The position numbers were made by a program, and so were the translations under genes. A stretch of 64,000 bases of DNA from Parvularcula sp038749595 (GTDB lineage: Bacteria; Pseudomonadota; Alphaproteobacteria; Caulobacterales; Parvularculaceae), in NCBI GenBank assembly GCA_038749595.1, contig JBCDHW010000007.1, positions 1 through 64,000 of the forward strand. Reading direction: 5' to 3'. Position 1 is the stretch's first letter. The number at the start of each line of letters is the position of its first letter. The notes under the pieces were generated by a model. It was given only the letters and a program-made list of their open reading frames with translations. It was not told where the DNA came from and made no database searches. Shown here in pieces: positions 32,555-41,581 of this stretch.

Positions 32555-33541
32555 ATGTCCCGCTTCGCTTTCACGCTCGCCCTCTCCTTCCTCGCTGGCA
32601 TCGCCGGCGCCTCTGGCGGTGCCCGGGCTGAACGCGAAGCGGGCACGCTTTCTTTCACCGTTGAGAATGATGTCTTCGCGGGAAGCGATCGCCACTACAC
32701 GAGCGGGCTCCGCGTCGCCTATGTCACCGGTGCGGTGGCGCCGACGCAGCTGGAGCAGTTCATCACCGGCGGCCGGGCCAGCGAAGGCACCTTCCGCCGC
32801 GGCCTCGCCGCCAGCCAGACCCTCTACACGCCCGAATACTACCTGCGCGAAACGCCCTACGATCACGAGCATCCGTATGCCGGCAACATTTTTGGCGAGT
32901 ACGCAGCGCTGACCGAAAAAGACGGCCGGTTCGATCTGGTGACGATCGAAGTCGGCGTCATCGGTCCTTGGGCGCTAGGCGAGGAAACGCAGAACTGGTT
33001 TCACCGGACCATGGGCGCCTACGAAGCGAACGGCTGGGCCCATCAGATCGACAACGAAGTGACAGCGAACCTCGCCTACGATTGGAAAGGCGCGCCGATC
33101 CTTTCTGGTCGTGCGGGCGGGATCGATGTGGAGATCACGCCGACGGCCGGCGCTTCGCTCGGCACCGTCGCGGTCAACGCCCGGGTCGGCGGCATGCTGC
33201 GCATCGGCAACAGTCTTCAGCCCAACTTCGGCCCTGCGCGGATCCGTCCATCGCTCACAGGGTCGGGTCAGTTCACGCGGGCAAAGGACGTTGATTGGTT
33301 CGCATTCGTCGGTGTTCAGGGCCGCGCCGTCGCCCACGATATTTTCCTGGACGGCAGCCTGTTCGACGAGGACAGCCCAAGCACGCCAAAGAACACCTAT
33401 GTCGGTGACATCCAAAGCGGCTTCGCCATCACCTGGGGCGGGACGCAGCTGTCCTGGACCTATGTGCACCGTACGGAGCGTTTTGAAGCGCAAAACGGCG
33501 CCGACGGATTTGGTGCGCTGACGCTCTCGTTCAAAATGTAG
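32555..33541 (+). CDS. LpxR-family lipid A deacylase, first of a tandem pair
   Basis: An outer-membrane beta-barrel of the LpxR (DUF2219) family, which removes the 3'-acyloxyacyl chain from lipid A. It has 328 residues with a signal peptide. The family catalytic Asn-Asp is seen in TVENDVFAGSDRHYTSG. The conserved block has HPYAGNIFGEYA, where many relatives have RPYAG; then EVGVIGPWALGEETQNWFH and NFGPARIRPSLTGSGQF. The final residue, Met, follows the aromatic-rich last strand (ALTLSFKM) less strictly than usual. The gene at 33669 is a close paralogue. Confidence 0.85.
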   Translation: MSRFAFTLALSFLAGIAGASGGARAEREAGTLSFTVENDVFAGSDRHYTSGLRVAYVTGAVAPTQLEQFITGGRASEGTFRRGLAASQTLYTPEYYLRETPYDHEHPYAGNIFGEYAALTEKDGRFDLVTIEVGVIGPWALGEETQNWFHRTMGAYEANGWAHQIDNEVTANLAYDWKGAPILSGRAGGIDVEITPTAGASLGTVAVNARVGGMLRIGNSLQPNFGPARIRPSLTGSGQFTRAKDVDWFAFVGVQGRAVAHDIFLDGSLFDEDSPSTPKNTYVGDIQSGFAITWGGTQLSWTYVHRTERFEAQNGADGFGALTLSFKM

Positions 33542-33668
33542 CTGTACGGATCAACCAGCAAGTTCTTTCCTAAATGCTACCTTGCGCGCTTCGTCTTTAG
33601 GTTGCGCCTTGATCAGATCTCTACCTCAATAGCCTAAGCCCCATGCCGGTCCCAGAAGGGGTTTTGGT

Positions 33669-34694
33669 ATGGGTGATGAACACCTGGGCGCCGCGTTACG
33701 ACGCGGGACCCGCCTTATCGTCTGCACGCTGATGGCGGCATTCTTTGGTGCGCTGAAGGTCGCGGCGGCAGGGGAACCCCTGCCCCGCGATCTGGGCACC
33801 TGGACCCATACGGTGGAGAACGATTGGTTCGGCGGCCAGGATCGCAACTACACGAACGGCACGCGCTATGCCTACGTCACCCGCGCGGTGGAGCCCATGG
33901 CGTGGGAGCAGCGGCTTATCCGCGACCCTGAGCGGAGCAAGACGTTTCGGCGAGGCTTTGCGTTCGCCCAGACGCTGCACACCCCGGACAACATCCGCAC
34001 GCCGACCCCGGCAGAAGACGACCATCCGTATGCGGGCTACATGTTCATCGAATATGCGCTGATGACGGAAGATCAGGGCGTTGTCGATATCCTCACGCTT
34101 GAGGCCGGGGTGGTTGGGCCTTGGGCGCTCGGCGAAGAGATCCAGACGTGGTATCACGGCGTCATCGCCGGAGACGATCCCCTCGGCTGGGATGCTCAGC
34201 ACCCCAACGAAGTGGTCGCGAACCTCTCGTTTGACCGCAAAGGGCGCGCCTTGTTCACCGCGAAGGCGGGATGGCTCGGCCTTGATCTCACCCCCAGCTA
34301 CGGCGTCACCCTGGGCACGGTGAACATCAACGCTCGGGCCGGAGGCATGGTGCGCCTCGGCAATCGTCTGGGGTCTGACTTCGGACCGGCGCGCATCCGG
34401 CCGTCGCTCACAGGTTCAGGTCACTTCGATTATGTACAACCCGCGGCGTGGTACGTCTTCTTCGGCGCCCAGGCGCGCGCGGTGGCCCACGACTTGACGC
34501 TGAACGGCAGCCTGTTCCGCGACGATGGGCCATCGGTTGAGCGCAACACGTGGGTCGGCGATCTTCAGTATGGATACGCGGTCCAGCTTGGCCGGATCCA
34601 GCTCGCCTGGACATCCGTGAAGCGTACGGAGCGTTTCGCCACCCAAGACGGCCCCGACCGCTTCGGCGCCATCAGCCTTTCGGTGAAGTTCTAG
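33669..34694 (+). CDS. LpxR-family lipid A deacylase, second of a tandem pair
   Basis: A 341-residue paralogue of the 32555 gene, with the same blocks in the same order: TVENDWFGGQDRNYTNGTR, DDHPYAGYMFIEYA, EAGVVGPWALGEEIQTWYH and DFGPARIRPSLTGSGHF, ending in LSVKF as barrel proteins do. Long identical stretches show a tandem duplication. The 127-base gap between the two has no obvious terminator. The TAG overlaps the pyrG stop by four bases. Confidence 0.85.
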   Translation: MGDEHLGAALRRGTRLIVCTLMAAFFGALKVAAAGEPLPRDLGTWTHTVENDWFGGQDRNYTNGTRYAYVTRAVEPMAWEQRLIRDPERSKTFRRGFAFAQTLHTPDNIRTPTPAEDDHPYAGYMFIEYALMTEDQGVVDILTLEAGVVGPWALGEEIQTWYHGVIAGDDPLGWDAQHPNEVVANLSFDRKGRALFTAKAGWLGLDLTPSYGVTLGTVNINARAGGMVRLGNRLGSDFGPARIRPSLTGSGHFDYVQPAAWYVFFGAQARAVAHDLTLNGSLFRDDGPSVERNTWVGDLQYGYAVQLGRIQLAWTSVKRTERFATQDGPDRFGAISLSVKF

Positions 34695-36337
34695 ACCAGT
34701 CGCGAGCGCTTCAGCGCGGCTTCGACGAAGCTTGCGAAGAGCGGGTGCGGGTCGAAGGGACGGCTCTTGAGTTCGGGGTGGAACTGCACCGCGATGAACC
34801 AGGGGTGGTCCTCGATCTCCATGATCTCCGGCAGGCGTCCATCGGGTGACTTTCCTGAGAAGATGACGCCGTGGTCCTTGAGAGCACCTTCGAGCTGCAT
34901 CTGCACCTCGTAACGGTGGCGATGCCGTTCACTGATCATCTCGGTACCGTAGATCTCGTGAACCTTGGTCCCTGGAGACAGGCGCGCGTCGTAAGCGCCA
35001 AGGCGCATGGTGCCGCCAAGGTCTGTCTCAGCCGACCGCGTCTCGACGTTGCCGTCCTTCTCCCACTCGGTCATCAGCCCGACCACATGCTCGCCCGTGG
35101 TCTCAAATTCCGTAGACGTCGCATTATCGATGCCCAGAAGGCTCCGTGCAGCCTCGACCACCGCCATTTGCATGCCGAAGCAAATGCCAAAATAAGGGAT
35201 CTGCTTCTCCCGCGCGAACTTTGCTGCGAGGATCTTGCCCTCCGAACCGCGTTCACCAAACCCGCCGGGGACGAGAATGCCGTGCACGTCAGAAAGCCGG
35301 TCGGTGGCGACCTCGCTGTTCTCGAAAACGGCGGAGTCGATCCACTCGATCTGCACCCGGATGTTATTCGCAATGCCGCCATGGGCGAGGGCTTCAATCA
35401 GCGATTTGTACGCATCTTTGAGAACGGTGTACTTGCCCACCACCGCGATCCGCACCTCGCCGTCCGGTGCGATGATCCGCTTGGTGATCTCTTGCCATCG
35501 GGACAGATCGAGCGCCGGAGCATCGTCAATGCCGAACGCCGCGAGCACTTCCTCGTCAAAGCCTTCGTTGTGGTAGTCGAGGGGCACCTCGTAGATGGTG
35601 CGCGAGTTCATCGCCTGCACCACCGCCGAGGGACGGACGTTGCAGAAGAGCGCGATCTTCGTCTTCTCACTCTCCGGGATCGGACGATCCGCGCGGACGA
35701 GGAGGATATCCGGCTGGATGCCGATGGACCGCAGCTCTTTCACCGAGTGCTGGGTCGGCTTGGTCTTCATTTCTCCGGCCACGGAGATATAGGGCATCAG
35801 CGTCAGGTGGATGAAAACGCACGCACCGCGGGGCTCTTCGTTCCCGAACTGACGAATGGCCTCGAAGAAGGGCAGACCCTCAATATCCCCAACTGTACCA
35901 CCGATTTCGCAGAGGAGGAAATCAACGGGCTCGCCATCATCGTCGACGGCCGAGGAACGGATGAAGTCTTTGATCGCGTCGGTGATGTGCGGGATCACCT
36001 GCACCGTCGCGCCGAGGTAGTCGCCGCGTCGCTCTTTCTCGATGACAGAGCTGTAGATCTGCCCTGTGGTGATGTTGTCGCCCTTGGTCGCCGATACGCC
36101 GGTGAAGCGCTCATAGTGGCCGAGGTCGAGATCCGTTTCCGCCCCATCATCGGTCACGAAGACCTCGCCGTGCTGGTAAGGGCTCATCGTGCCGGGGTCG
36201 ACGTTGATGTAGGGATCGAGCTTGCGCAGGCGGACGGAATAGCCCCGCGCCTGCAAAAGAGCGCCAAGTGCCGCTGAAGCCACGCCTTTTCCGAGAGACG
36301 AAACCACGCCGCCGGTGATGAAAATGTACCGCGTCAT
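34691..36337 (-). CDS. pyrG: CTP synthase
   Basis: Aminates UTP to CTP with ATP and glutamine. It has 548 residues. The N-terminal synthetase domain starts MTRYIFITGGVVSSLGKGVA and carries YINVDPGTMSPYQHGEVFV. The C-terminal glutamine amidotransferase has the nucleophile in GICFGMQMA and FHPELKSRP with the His/Glu pair. It is full length for the family and convergent with the LpxR pair. Confidence 0.98.
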   Translation of the reverse strand: MTRYIFITGGVVSSLGKGVASAALGALLQARGYSVRLRKLDPYINVDPGTMSPYQHGEVFVTDDGAETDLDLGHYERFTGVSATKGDNITTGQIYSSVIEKERRGDYLGATVQVIPHITDAIKDFIRSSAVDDDGEPVDFLLCEIGGTVGDIEGLPFFEAIRQFGNEEPRGACVFIHLTLMPYISVAGEMKTKPTQHSVKELRSIGIQPDILLVRADRPIPESEKTKIALFCNVRPSAVVQAMNSRTIYEVPLDYHNEGFDEEVLAAFGIDDAPALDLSRWQEITKRIIAPDGEVRIAVVGKYTVLKDAYKSLIEALAHGGIANNIRVQIEWIDSAVFENSEVATDRLSDVHGILVPGGFGERGSEGKILAAKFAREKQIPYFGICFGMQMAVVEAARSLLGIDNATSTEFETTGEHVVGLMTEWEKDGNVETRSAETDLGGTMRLGAYDARLSPGTKVHEIYGTEMISERHRHRYEVQMQLEGALKDHGVIFSGKSPDGRLPEIMEIEDHPWFIAVQFHPELKSRPFDPHPLFASFVEAALKRSRLV

Positions 36338-36383
36338 GGACGCTCGCCTTAGGCCCGACTCAGAGCGTTCGGCAAGCTGACAA

Positions 36384-36414
36384 AATGAAAAAGGCGGACC
36401 CGAGGCCCGCCTTT
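36384..36414 (-). terminator. Rho-independent terminator of the HU gene
   Basis: Stem AAGGCGG (36391-36397) with CCGCCTT (36407-36413) around CC/GG. On the reverse strand it is followed by TTTTTCATTTTG. It lies between the HU gene and pyrG. Confidence 0.85.
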
Positions 36415-36457
36415 CTATCCACGTCCGCGATCCCCAATGGCCGCGGCAGAGGAGCGC

Positions 36458-36730
36458 TTAGTTCAGCGCGTCTTTCAGGCCTTTACCGGCCGAGAATTTC
36501 GGCTGGATCGATGCAGCGATCTGGATCGTCTCGCCGGTGCGCGGGTTGCGGCCTTCGCGGGCTTCGCGCTTGGCAGCTGAGAAGGTGCCGAAGCCGACCA
36601 GGCGGACGTCGTCACCGCCCTGCAGGGCCTCGGTGATCGCATCGAAAACCGCATCGACGGCTTTGCCGGCCTGCGCTTTGCTCATGTCCGCTTTGCGGGC
36701 GACTTCGTCGATAAATTCGTTTTTGTTCAT
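36458..36730 (-). CDS. hup: HU-family DNA-binding protein
   Basis: A small histone-like protein that bends and compacts DNA. It has 90 residues. Start MNKNEFIDEVARKADMSKAQ, the core GFGTFSAAKREAREGRNPRT and the DNA-gripping arm TGETIQIAASIQPKFSAGKG are canonical. Terminated by the hairpin at 36384-36414. Confidence 0.97.
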   Translation of the reverse strand: MNKNEFIDEVARKADMSKAQAGKAVDAVFDAITEALQGGDDVRLVGFGTFSAAKREAREGRNPRTGETIQIAASIQPKFSAGKGLKDALN

Positions 36731-36878
36731 GGCACGAAACCCCTTTGTTTCTGCGGCTTTCAGGGCCGCTCGCGGGACGCTAGAAACAGTTTTTTGGCGA
36801 GGTCAAAGGGTAAATTTCCCCTGAAACCCGCATAAACACTGGACTTTATTGTAGTATCTTGATTCTGCTTAGTTATTC

Positions 36879-37190
36879 TCATCGCTCAGCGCGCAGCTTT
36901 TTCCAGTGTTCGGCCTCGTGCGCGATGCAACATTCGATCAATTGGCGCCAAACGGGCTCAGCGATTCGCGGATTCAGCCCTTCGCGCTTCGCGCTTTCGA
37001 GGACTTTTTCGACCACATCTTCGATGCGCCAGGGCACCCGAACGTCGTCGATCGTTGGCTTGATGCGCGCCGCGGCCTCCATATAGCCCTGGCGGATCAC
37101 GAGCATCCGGACGAGTTCGCGGTCCAGTTCATCGACGCCCGCGCGGACGTCTTCCATCGAGTGGCAGTCTTCGGGGGTCTTGGTTGTCAT
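36879..37190 (-). CDS. aroQ: Chorismate mutase, AroQ class
   Basis: A 103-residue all-helical enzyme converting chorismate to prephenate for Phe/Tyr. It shows DELDRELVRMLVIRQGYMEA, ARIKPTIDDVRVPWRIEDVV and PVWRQLIECCIAHE, with the Arg, Lys and Glu/Gln positions of the AroQ active site. An isochorismate-pyruvate lyase (PchB-like) role cannot be excluded, but no siderophore genes are nearby. It competes with TrpE for chorismate. Confidence 0.85.
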   Translation of the reverse strand: MTTKTPEDCHSMEDVRAGVDELDRELVRMLVIRQGYMEAAARIKPTIDDVRVPWRIEDVVEKVLESAKREGLNPRIAEPVWRQLIECCIAHEAEHWKKLRAER

Positions 37191-37260
37191 GGTGGGGAGC
37201 TAGGGCGCGGGGCACCGTTTGGGAAGTGACCGTTTCCCGCATCGCGATCGCTCGGCGCAG

Positions 37261-37285
37261 AAAAAAGCGGGCCGGAGCCCGCTTT
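37261..37285 (-). terminator. Rho-independent terminator of lon
   Basis: Perfect nine-pair stem AAAGCGGGC (37264-37272) with GCCCGCTTT (37277-37285). On the reverse strand it ends in TTTTTT. It lies 23 bases after the lon stop. Confidence 0.9.
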
Positions 37286-37307
37286 GATTTGCTGATGGAT
37301 GCGCCGC

Positions 37308-39719
37308 TTAATGCGTCATGACAGGGCCGCCTTCGGGGGGCGTTTCGGTTTTGGCGGCTTGCGCCTTGAGGGCCTCTTCTTCGGGGTCCCACTCGATCGG
37401 TGTGAGAGGGCCTGTGAGGGCGTGCTTCAAGACCTCGTCGACGTGATCGACCGGGATGATCTCTAGGCCTTCTTTGACGTTGTCCGGCACCTCGGCGAGG
37501 TCCTTCTCGTTCTCCTGCGGTATCAAGACCGTCTTCACCCCGGCACGGAGCGCGGCGAGAAGCTTTTCTTTGAGCCCACCGATGGCGAGAACCCGTCCGC
37601 GTAGAGAGATTTCGCCGGTCATGGCGATGTCCTTGCGGATCGGCACACCCGTCAGTGTCGAGACGATCGCTGTCGCCATGGCCACACCGGCCGAGGGGCC
37701 ATCTTTCGGCGTTGCGCCTTCAGGCACGTGGATGTGGATGTCGGTCTTCTCGAAAACCGGCGGTTTGATACCGAACTCTACCGCCCTGCTGCGGACATAG
37801 GATGCAGCGGCCGAGACCGACTCCTTCATCACCTCTTTGAGGTTACCCGTCGGCGTCATGCGGCCCTTACCGGGCATGGTGACGCTCTCGATCTTGAGAA
37901 TGTCTCCGCCTACGGACGTCCACGCGAGCCCCGTCACAACGCCGATGGCATCGTCGCCGTCGACCTCGCCATAACGGAACTTCTGCACCCCGGCGAAGTC
38001 GCCGAGATTGTCCGCATCGACCGTAACCGCCTCGGTGCCCTCTTCCATCTCAAGCCGCGTGACGGTCTTGCGCGCGAGGTTCGAGAGCTCACGCTCGAGG
38101 TTCCGCACGCCCGCCTCGCGGGTGTAGAGCCGGATGAGGTCGAGGAGCGCACTGTCTTCGACGATCCACTCTTCTTCCTTCAGGCCATGCTCCTTGCGCA
38201 GACGCGGCATGATGTGGCGCCGGGCGATCTCGACTTTCTCGTCCTCAGTGTACCCCGGAATGCGGATGATCTCCATCCGATCCAGAAGCGGCTGAGGCAT
38301 GTTCAGCGAGTTGGCCGTGGTCACGAACATGATGTCCGAAAGGTCGTAGTCGACCTCAAGGTAATGGTCCGCAAACGTATCGTTTTGCGCCGGGTCCAGC
38401 ACCTCAAGAAGCGCCGCAGACGGATCACCGCGGAAGTCTTGGCCCATCTTGTCGATCTCATCGAGAAGGAACAGCGGGTTCGACTTCTTCACCTTCTTCA
38501 TCGACTGGATGATCTTACCGGGCATCGAGCCAATGTAAGTCCGGCGGTGGCCGCGGATCTCGCTCTCGTCGCGCACGCCGCCGAGGGACACACGGACGAA
38601 TTCACGGCCCGTGGCTTCCGCCAGCGATTTGCCAAGCGAGGTCTTACCGACCCCCGGAGGACCAACGAGGCAAAGGATCGGGCCTTTGAGCTTACCCGTC
38701 CGCTTTTGCACGGCGAGGTACTCAATGATCCGTTCTTTGACTTTATCGAGGCCGTAGTGATCCTGGTCCAGAACGTCTTGCGCCTTGGCAAGGTTGGTTT
38801 TGAGCTTGCCGCGCTGGTTCCACGGGATCGACAGCATCCAGTCGAGGTAGTTGCGGACCACCGTGCTCTCAGCCGACATCGGCGACATCTGACGCAGCTT
38901 TTTCAGCTCCGCCTGGGCCTTGGTGCGGGCTTCCTTCGAGAGCTTGGTCTTCTCGATCCGCTCTTCGAGCTCAGTCAGCTCGTCTTTGCCTTCTTCGCCG
39001 TCGCCGAGTTCCTTCTGAATGGCCTTCATTTGCTCGTTCAGATAGTACTCGCGCTGGGTCTTCTCCATCTGGCGCTTGACGCGGCCACGGATCTTTTTCT
39101 CGACCTGCAGGACGGACATCTCGCCTTCCATGAAGCCGTAGACGGCCTCCAGCCGCTGCGGGATCGAGGCGATCTCGAGCAGCTCCTGCTTCTCAGCGAT
39201 TTTGAGGTTGAGGTGCGAGGCCACGGTGTCGGCGAGCTTGGACGCATCGTCGATCTGGCCGATCGAGACGATCACCTCAGGTGAGACGCGCTTGTTGAGC
39301 TTCACATAGCTCTCGAACTGGGCGTTCACAGAGCGGGCCAAGGCCTCGACCTCAGCCTCATCGCCCTCGTTTTCATCGAGGAGGATACCTTCGGCTTCGA
39401 AATACTCGTCTTGCTCGGTGTAGCGGGTGATTTCCGCCCGCTGGCCGCCTTCGACCAGCACTTTCACCGTGCCGTCAGGCAGCTTCAGGAGCTGCAACAC
39501 CTTGGCGACCACACCGATCGTGTAGATGTCATCGCGGCTTGGATCGTCATTGGCCGCGTCTTTTTGGGCCACGAGAAGGATCTCGCGGTCGGCTTCCATC
39601 ACCGTCTCCAAAGCGCGCACGGATTTCTCGCGACCGACAAACAGCGGCACGACCATGTGCGGGAAAACGACAATGTCTCTGAGCGGAAGAACGGGGTACG
39701 CCCTTGTCTCTTCACTCAT
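37308..39719 (-). CDS. lon: ATP-dependent protease Lon
   Basis: A hexameric AAA+ protease for misfolded and regulatory proteins. It has 803 residues. The N-domain starts YPVLPLRDIVVFPHMVVPLF; the Walker A is GPPGVGKTSLGKSL; the Walker B region is LFLLDEIDKMG; the catalytic Ser is in KDGPSAGVAMATA and the Lys in KEKLLAALRAG. ATG at 39719 follows a GGAG-type site. An in-frame start further upstream at 39851 would add 44 residues foreign to the family. Confidence 0.97.
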   Translation of the reverse strand: MSEETRAYPVLPLRDIVVFPHMVVPLFVGREKSVRALETVMEADREILLVAQKDAANDDPSRDDIYTIGVVAKVLQLLKLPDGTVKVLVEGGQRAEITRYTEQDEYFEAEGILLDENEGDEAEVEALARSVNAQFESYVKLNKRVSPEVIVSIGQIDDASKLADTVASHLNLKIAEKQELLEIASIPQRLEAVYGFMEGEMSVLQVEKKIRGRVKRQMEKTQREYYLNEQMKAIQKELGDGEEGKDELTELEERIEKTKLSKEARTKAQAELKKLRQMSPMSAESTVVRNYLDWMLSIPWNQRGKLKTNLAKAQDVLDQDHYGLDKVKERIIEYLAVQKRTGKLKGPILCLVGPPGVGKTSLGKSLAEATGREFVRVSLGGVRDESEIRGHRRTYIGSMPGKIIQSMKKVKKSNPLFLLDEIDKMGQDFRGDPSAALLEVLDPAQNDTFADHYLEVDYDLSDIMFVTTANSLNMPQPLLDRMEIIRIPGYTEDEKVEIARRHIMPRLRKEHGLKEEEWIVEDSALLDLIRLYTREAGVRNLERELSNLARKTVTRLEMEEGTEAVTVDADNLGDFAGVQKFRYGEVDGDDAIGVVTGLAWTSVGGDILKIESVTMPGKGRMTPTGNLKEVMKESVSAAASYVRSRAVEFGIKPPVFEKTDIHIHVPEGATPKDGPSAGVAMATAIVSTLTGVPIRKDIAMTGEISLRGRVLAIGGLKEKLLAALRAGVKTVLIPQENEKDLAEVPDNVKEGLEIIPVDHVDEVLKHALTGPLTPIEWDPEEEALKAQAAKTETPPEGGPVMTH

Positions 39720-40056
39720 AAGGAACTCCTTTCGGCAGTCTCCGGCAGGCTCGCCCACGGATGCAGCGCTGAACCAGCCACTGACGCGCCTGGAAGATGA
39801 ATAAACGCACGACAGCTTCCATGATGTCGGGAGCATCATGGCGTGTTGCAAGCGAGACTTTTACGCACTCGACGCTAACGAAGCGTCACGCCGGCGCTTT
39901 CGCGGCGTCAATCATTGGAAGCGCCGTGCAAGAGTGCCCGGACGCGCTGCCTAGAGATGACCTAGCGCGTTGGCCGTCGTTTGCACGGGAGGCTTGGCAT
40001 GGCCAATCGCCGCGGCTGCTTGCCCGAGCGCACCAAGGCTGGAGCGAATTGGCTGG
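39720..40056. other. Intergenic region upstream of lon
   Basis: About 337 bases between lon and the MFS gene, which run in the same direction. No gene was recognised. It contains a perfect inverted repeat at 39819-39841 and presumably the lon promoter; a weak heat-shock-like CTTG element overlaps the repeat, but its second box is poor. Confidence 0.4.
39819..39841. promoter_or_regulatory. Perfect inverted repeat upstream of lon
   Basis: CCATGATG, seven bases (TCGGGAG), CATCATGG: an eight-base perfect dyad about 100 bases before the lon start. Its spacing fits a dimeric regulator site. It is not the CIRCE element. The binding protein is unknown. Confidence 0.45.
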
Positions 40057-41457
40057 TCACGCTGCCGCTTCGGCGGCTTGGCCCTGGGCCCGCGCCCAAT
40101 CGCGCGGCAGGGTCCTGGCGGTGACCAAGAACAACGCGACGGACAATGCATACGCGACGCTGAGGGCGAGCAGCGCTGTGCGCAGCCCAGTCAGTTGGTC
40201 GCCGCTCGACACAGCAAAGTGATCATAGAGGAAGCCCGTCACCGACGGGCCGCCGCCGAGAGCGATCAAATTGAGGACGAAGAAGAACACCGCCGTGGAC
40301 GTCGCGCGCACCGAAACCCGCGCGAGGTTCTGGGCCACGGAGAAACTTGGCCCGAGGTAGAAGCCCAAGAAGAAGATGTAGACGCAGAGCCCCGTGAGGA
40401 AGACGGGCATCGACTCGCTGGTCCACGATACGGCGATAGCCACAGCGGCGATGCCAATTGTGACGGCGGGCACCAGGGCGTAAGCAGCGACACTGCGCTT
40501 GCCGAAATGGTCGGCGACGACGCCCCCGAGATATGTTCCCGTTGCGTAGAAAACCGCGTTCCCTGCCCCAAGGCCGAGCAGTAAGAGCTGCACCCCGGAA
40601 AGCTTGATGCCGAGGATCGTCGCCGATGCCGGTCCGATGACGGTGGTATAGGCGCCCATCCAAGGCGCTTCGGCGGCGGTGGGCTCGCCCAAAATATACA
40701 ACGTTAGAAAGGCATTGACCGCGTACGAACCAAAGCTGGCGAAGGCGATGCCCAGCGCCATGGTCCAATAGCTGGGGATCTTGGCCAGCTCGCGTACGGC
40801 TTCGCCGAAAGGCAGCGGCTGAACCTTCGGCCCGTCCATCCGCCCGCGCTCAGGCTCGGGGATTGCGAACTTCGTGTACAGCGCGATGGGGATCCCTAAT
40901 GCGCCGATCACGAGGAACGCTAGGCGCCAATTCACTGTGCCGCCGCCGGCAAAGAACGCCGCGGCGAAGTAGGCGATCATGATGCCGAACGGGATCCCAA
41001 GGGCGAAGATCGCGAGTGCTTTGGCCCGCTCATTCGGGGCGTAGAGGTCCGAGATCAAGGAATGGCTTGGCGGGCTGCATCCCGCCTCACCAACGGCGAC
41101 GCCGATGCGCAGCACAGCGAGGGCAATGAACCCGCCCGCGAAGCCCGTCAGCAAGGTGAAAAAACTCCAGGTCGCCAAACTCAGCGCGATGATCGTGACC
41201 CGGTCAAACGTCAGGCTGAGGCTCCCGACGCGGACTGTTTTGGTGTTGTCGACCAGAGACGCGATCGGGATCCCTATGACGGTATAGAAGAGCGCGAAGA
41301 CGAAGCCCGTGAGAAGCCCGACTTGGGTGCCGCTCAGACCAAGATCCGCCTTAATGAACGGCGCAAGGACGCCCACGATTTGCCGATCGATGAAGTTGAA
41401 GACGTAGACGACCATCAACAGCGCGAGGATGGACCCGCGGTTCTGTAATTTCGGCAC
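40057..41457 (-). CDS. MFS transporter, spinster-like
   Basis: A major facilitator superfamily carrier with about 12 membrane helices. The N-terminal GSILALLMVVYVFNFIDRQI and GLLTGFVFALFYTVIGIPIA are typical of the spinster-like branch found in alphaproteobacteria, often near TonB receptors. ATG at 41553 would add a polar leader of 32 residues; GTG at 41457, immediately before PKLQNRGSILALL, is preferred. The substrate is unknown; lipids, sugars or organic acids are possible. Confidence 0.88.
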   Translation of the reverse strand: MPKLQNRGSILALLMVVYVFNFIDRQIVGVLAPFIKADLGLSGTQVGLLTGFVFALFYTVIGIPIASLVDNTKTVRVGSLSLTFDRVTIIALSLATWSFFTLLTGFAGGFIALAVLRIGVAVGEAGCSPPSHSLISDLYAPNERAKALAIFALGIPFGIMIAYFAAAFFAGGGTVNWRLAFLVIGALGIPIALYTKFAIPEPERGRMDGPKVQPLPFGEAVRELAKIPSYWTMALGIAFASFGSYAVNAFLTLYILGEPTAAEAPWMGAYTTVIGPASATILGIKLSGVQLLLLGLGAGNAVFYATGTYLGGVVADHFGKRSVAAYALVPAVTIGIAAVAIAVSWTSESMPVFLTGLCVYIFFLGFYLGPSFSVAQNLARVSVRATSTAVFFFVLNLIALGGGPSVTGFLYDHFAVSSGDQLTGLRTALLALSVAYALSVALFLVTARTLPRDWARAQGQAAEAAA

Positions 41458-41581
41458 TGGCGTTTCCCTGCGGTGTTCTTGTTTTGCGGCAGACTGCCCA
41501 GGCTCGCGGGGGATCACAAGCGTCTTGGTCTCGGGATTGCAGCGATTGACCACCGCTCACGACCATGGGACCGTTCGCTTC

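Noticed and set aside
34871..36277. Very long open frame opposite pyrG
   Set aside because: A mirror of the strong codon bias of pyrG in GC-rich DNA; its translation has no family pattern. The same applies to long frames opposite lon (37728-39284) and ftsZ (28010-29332).
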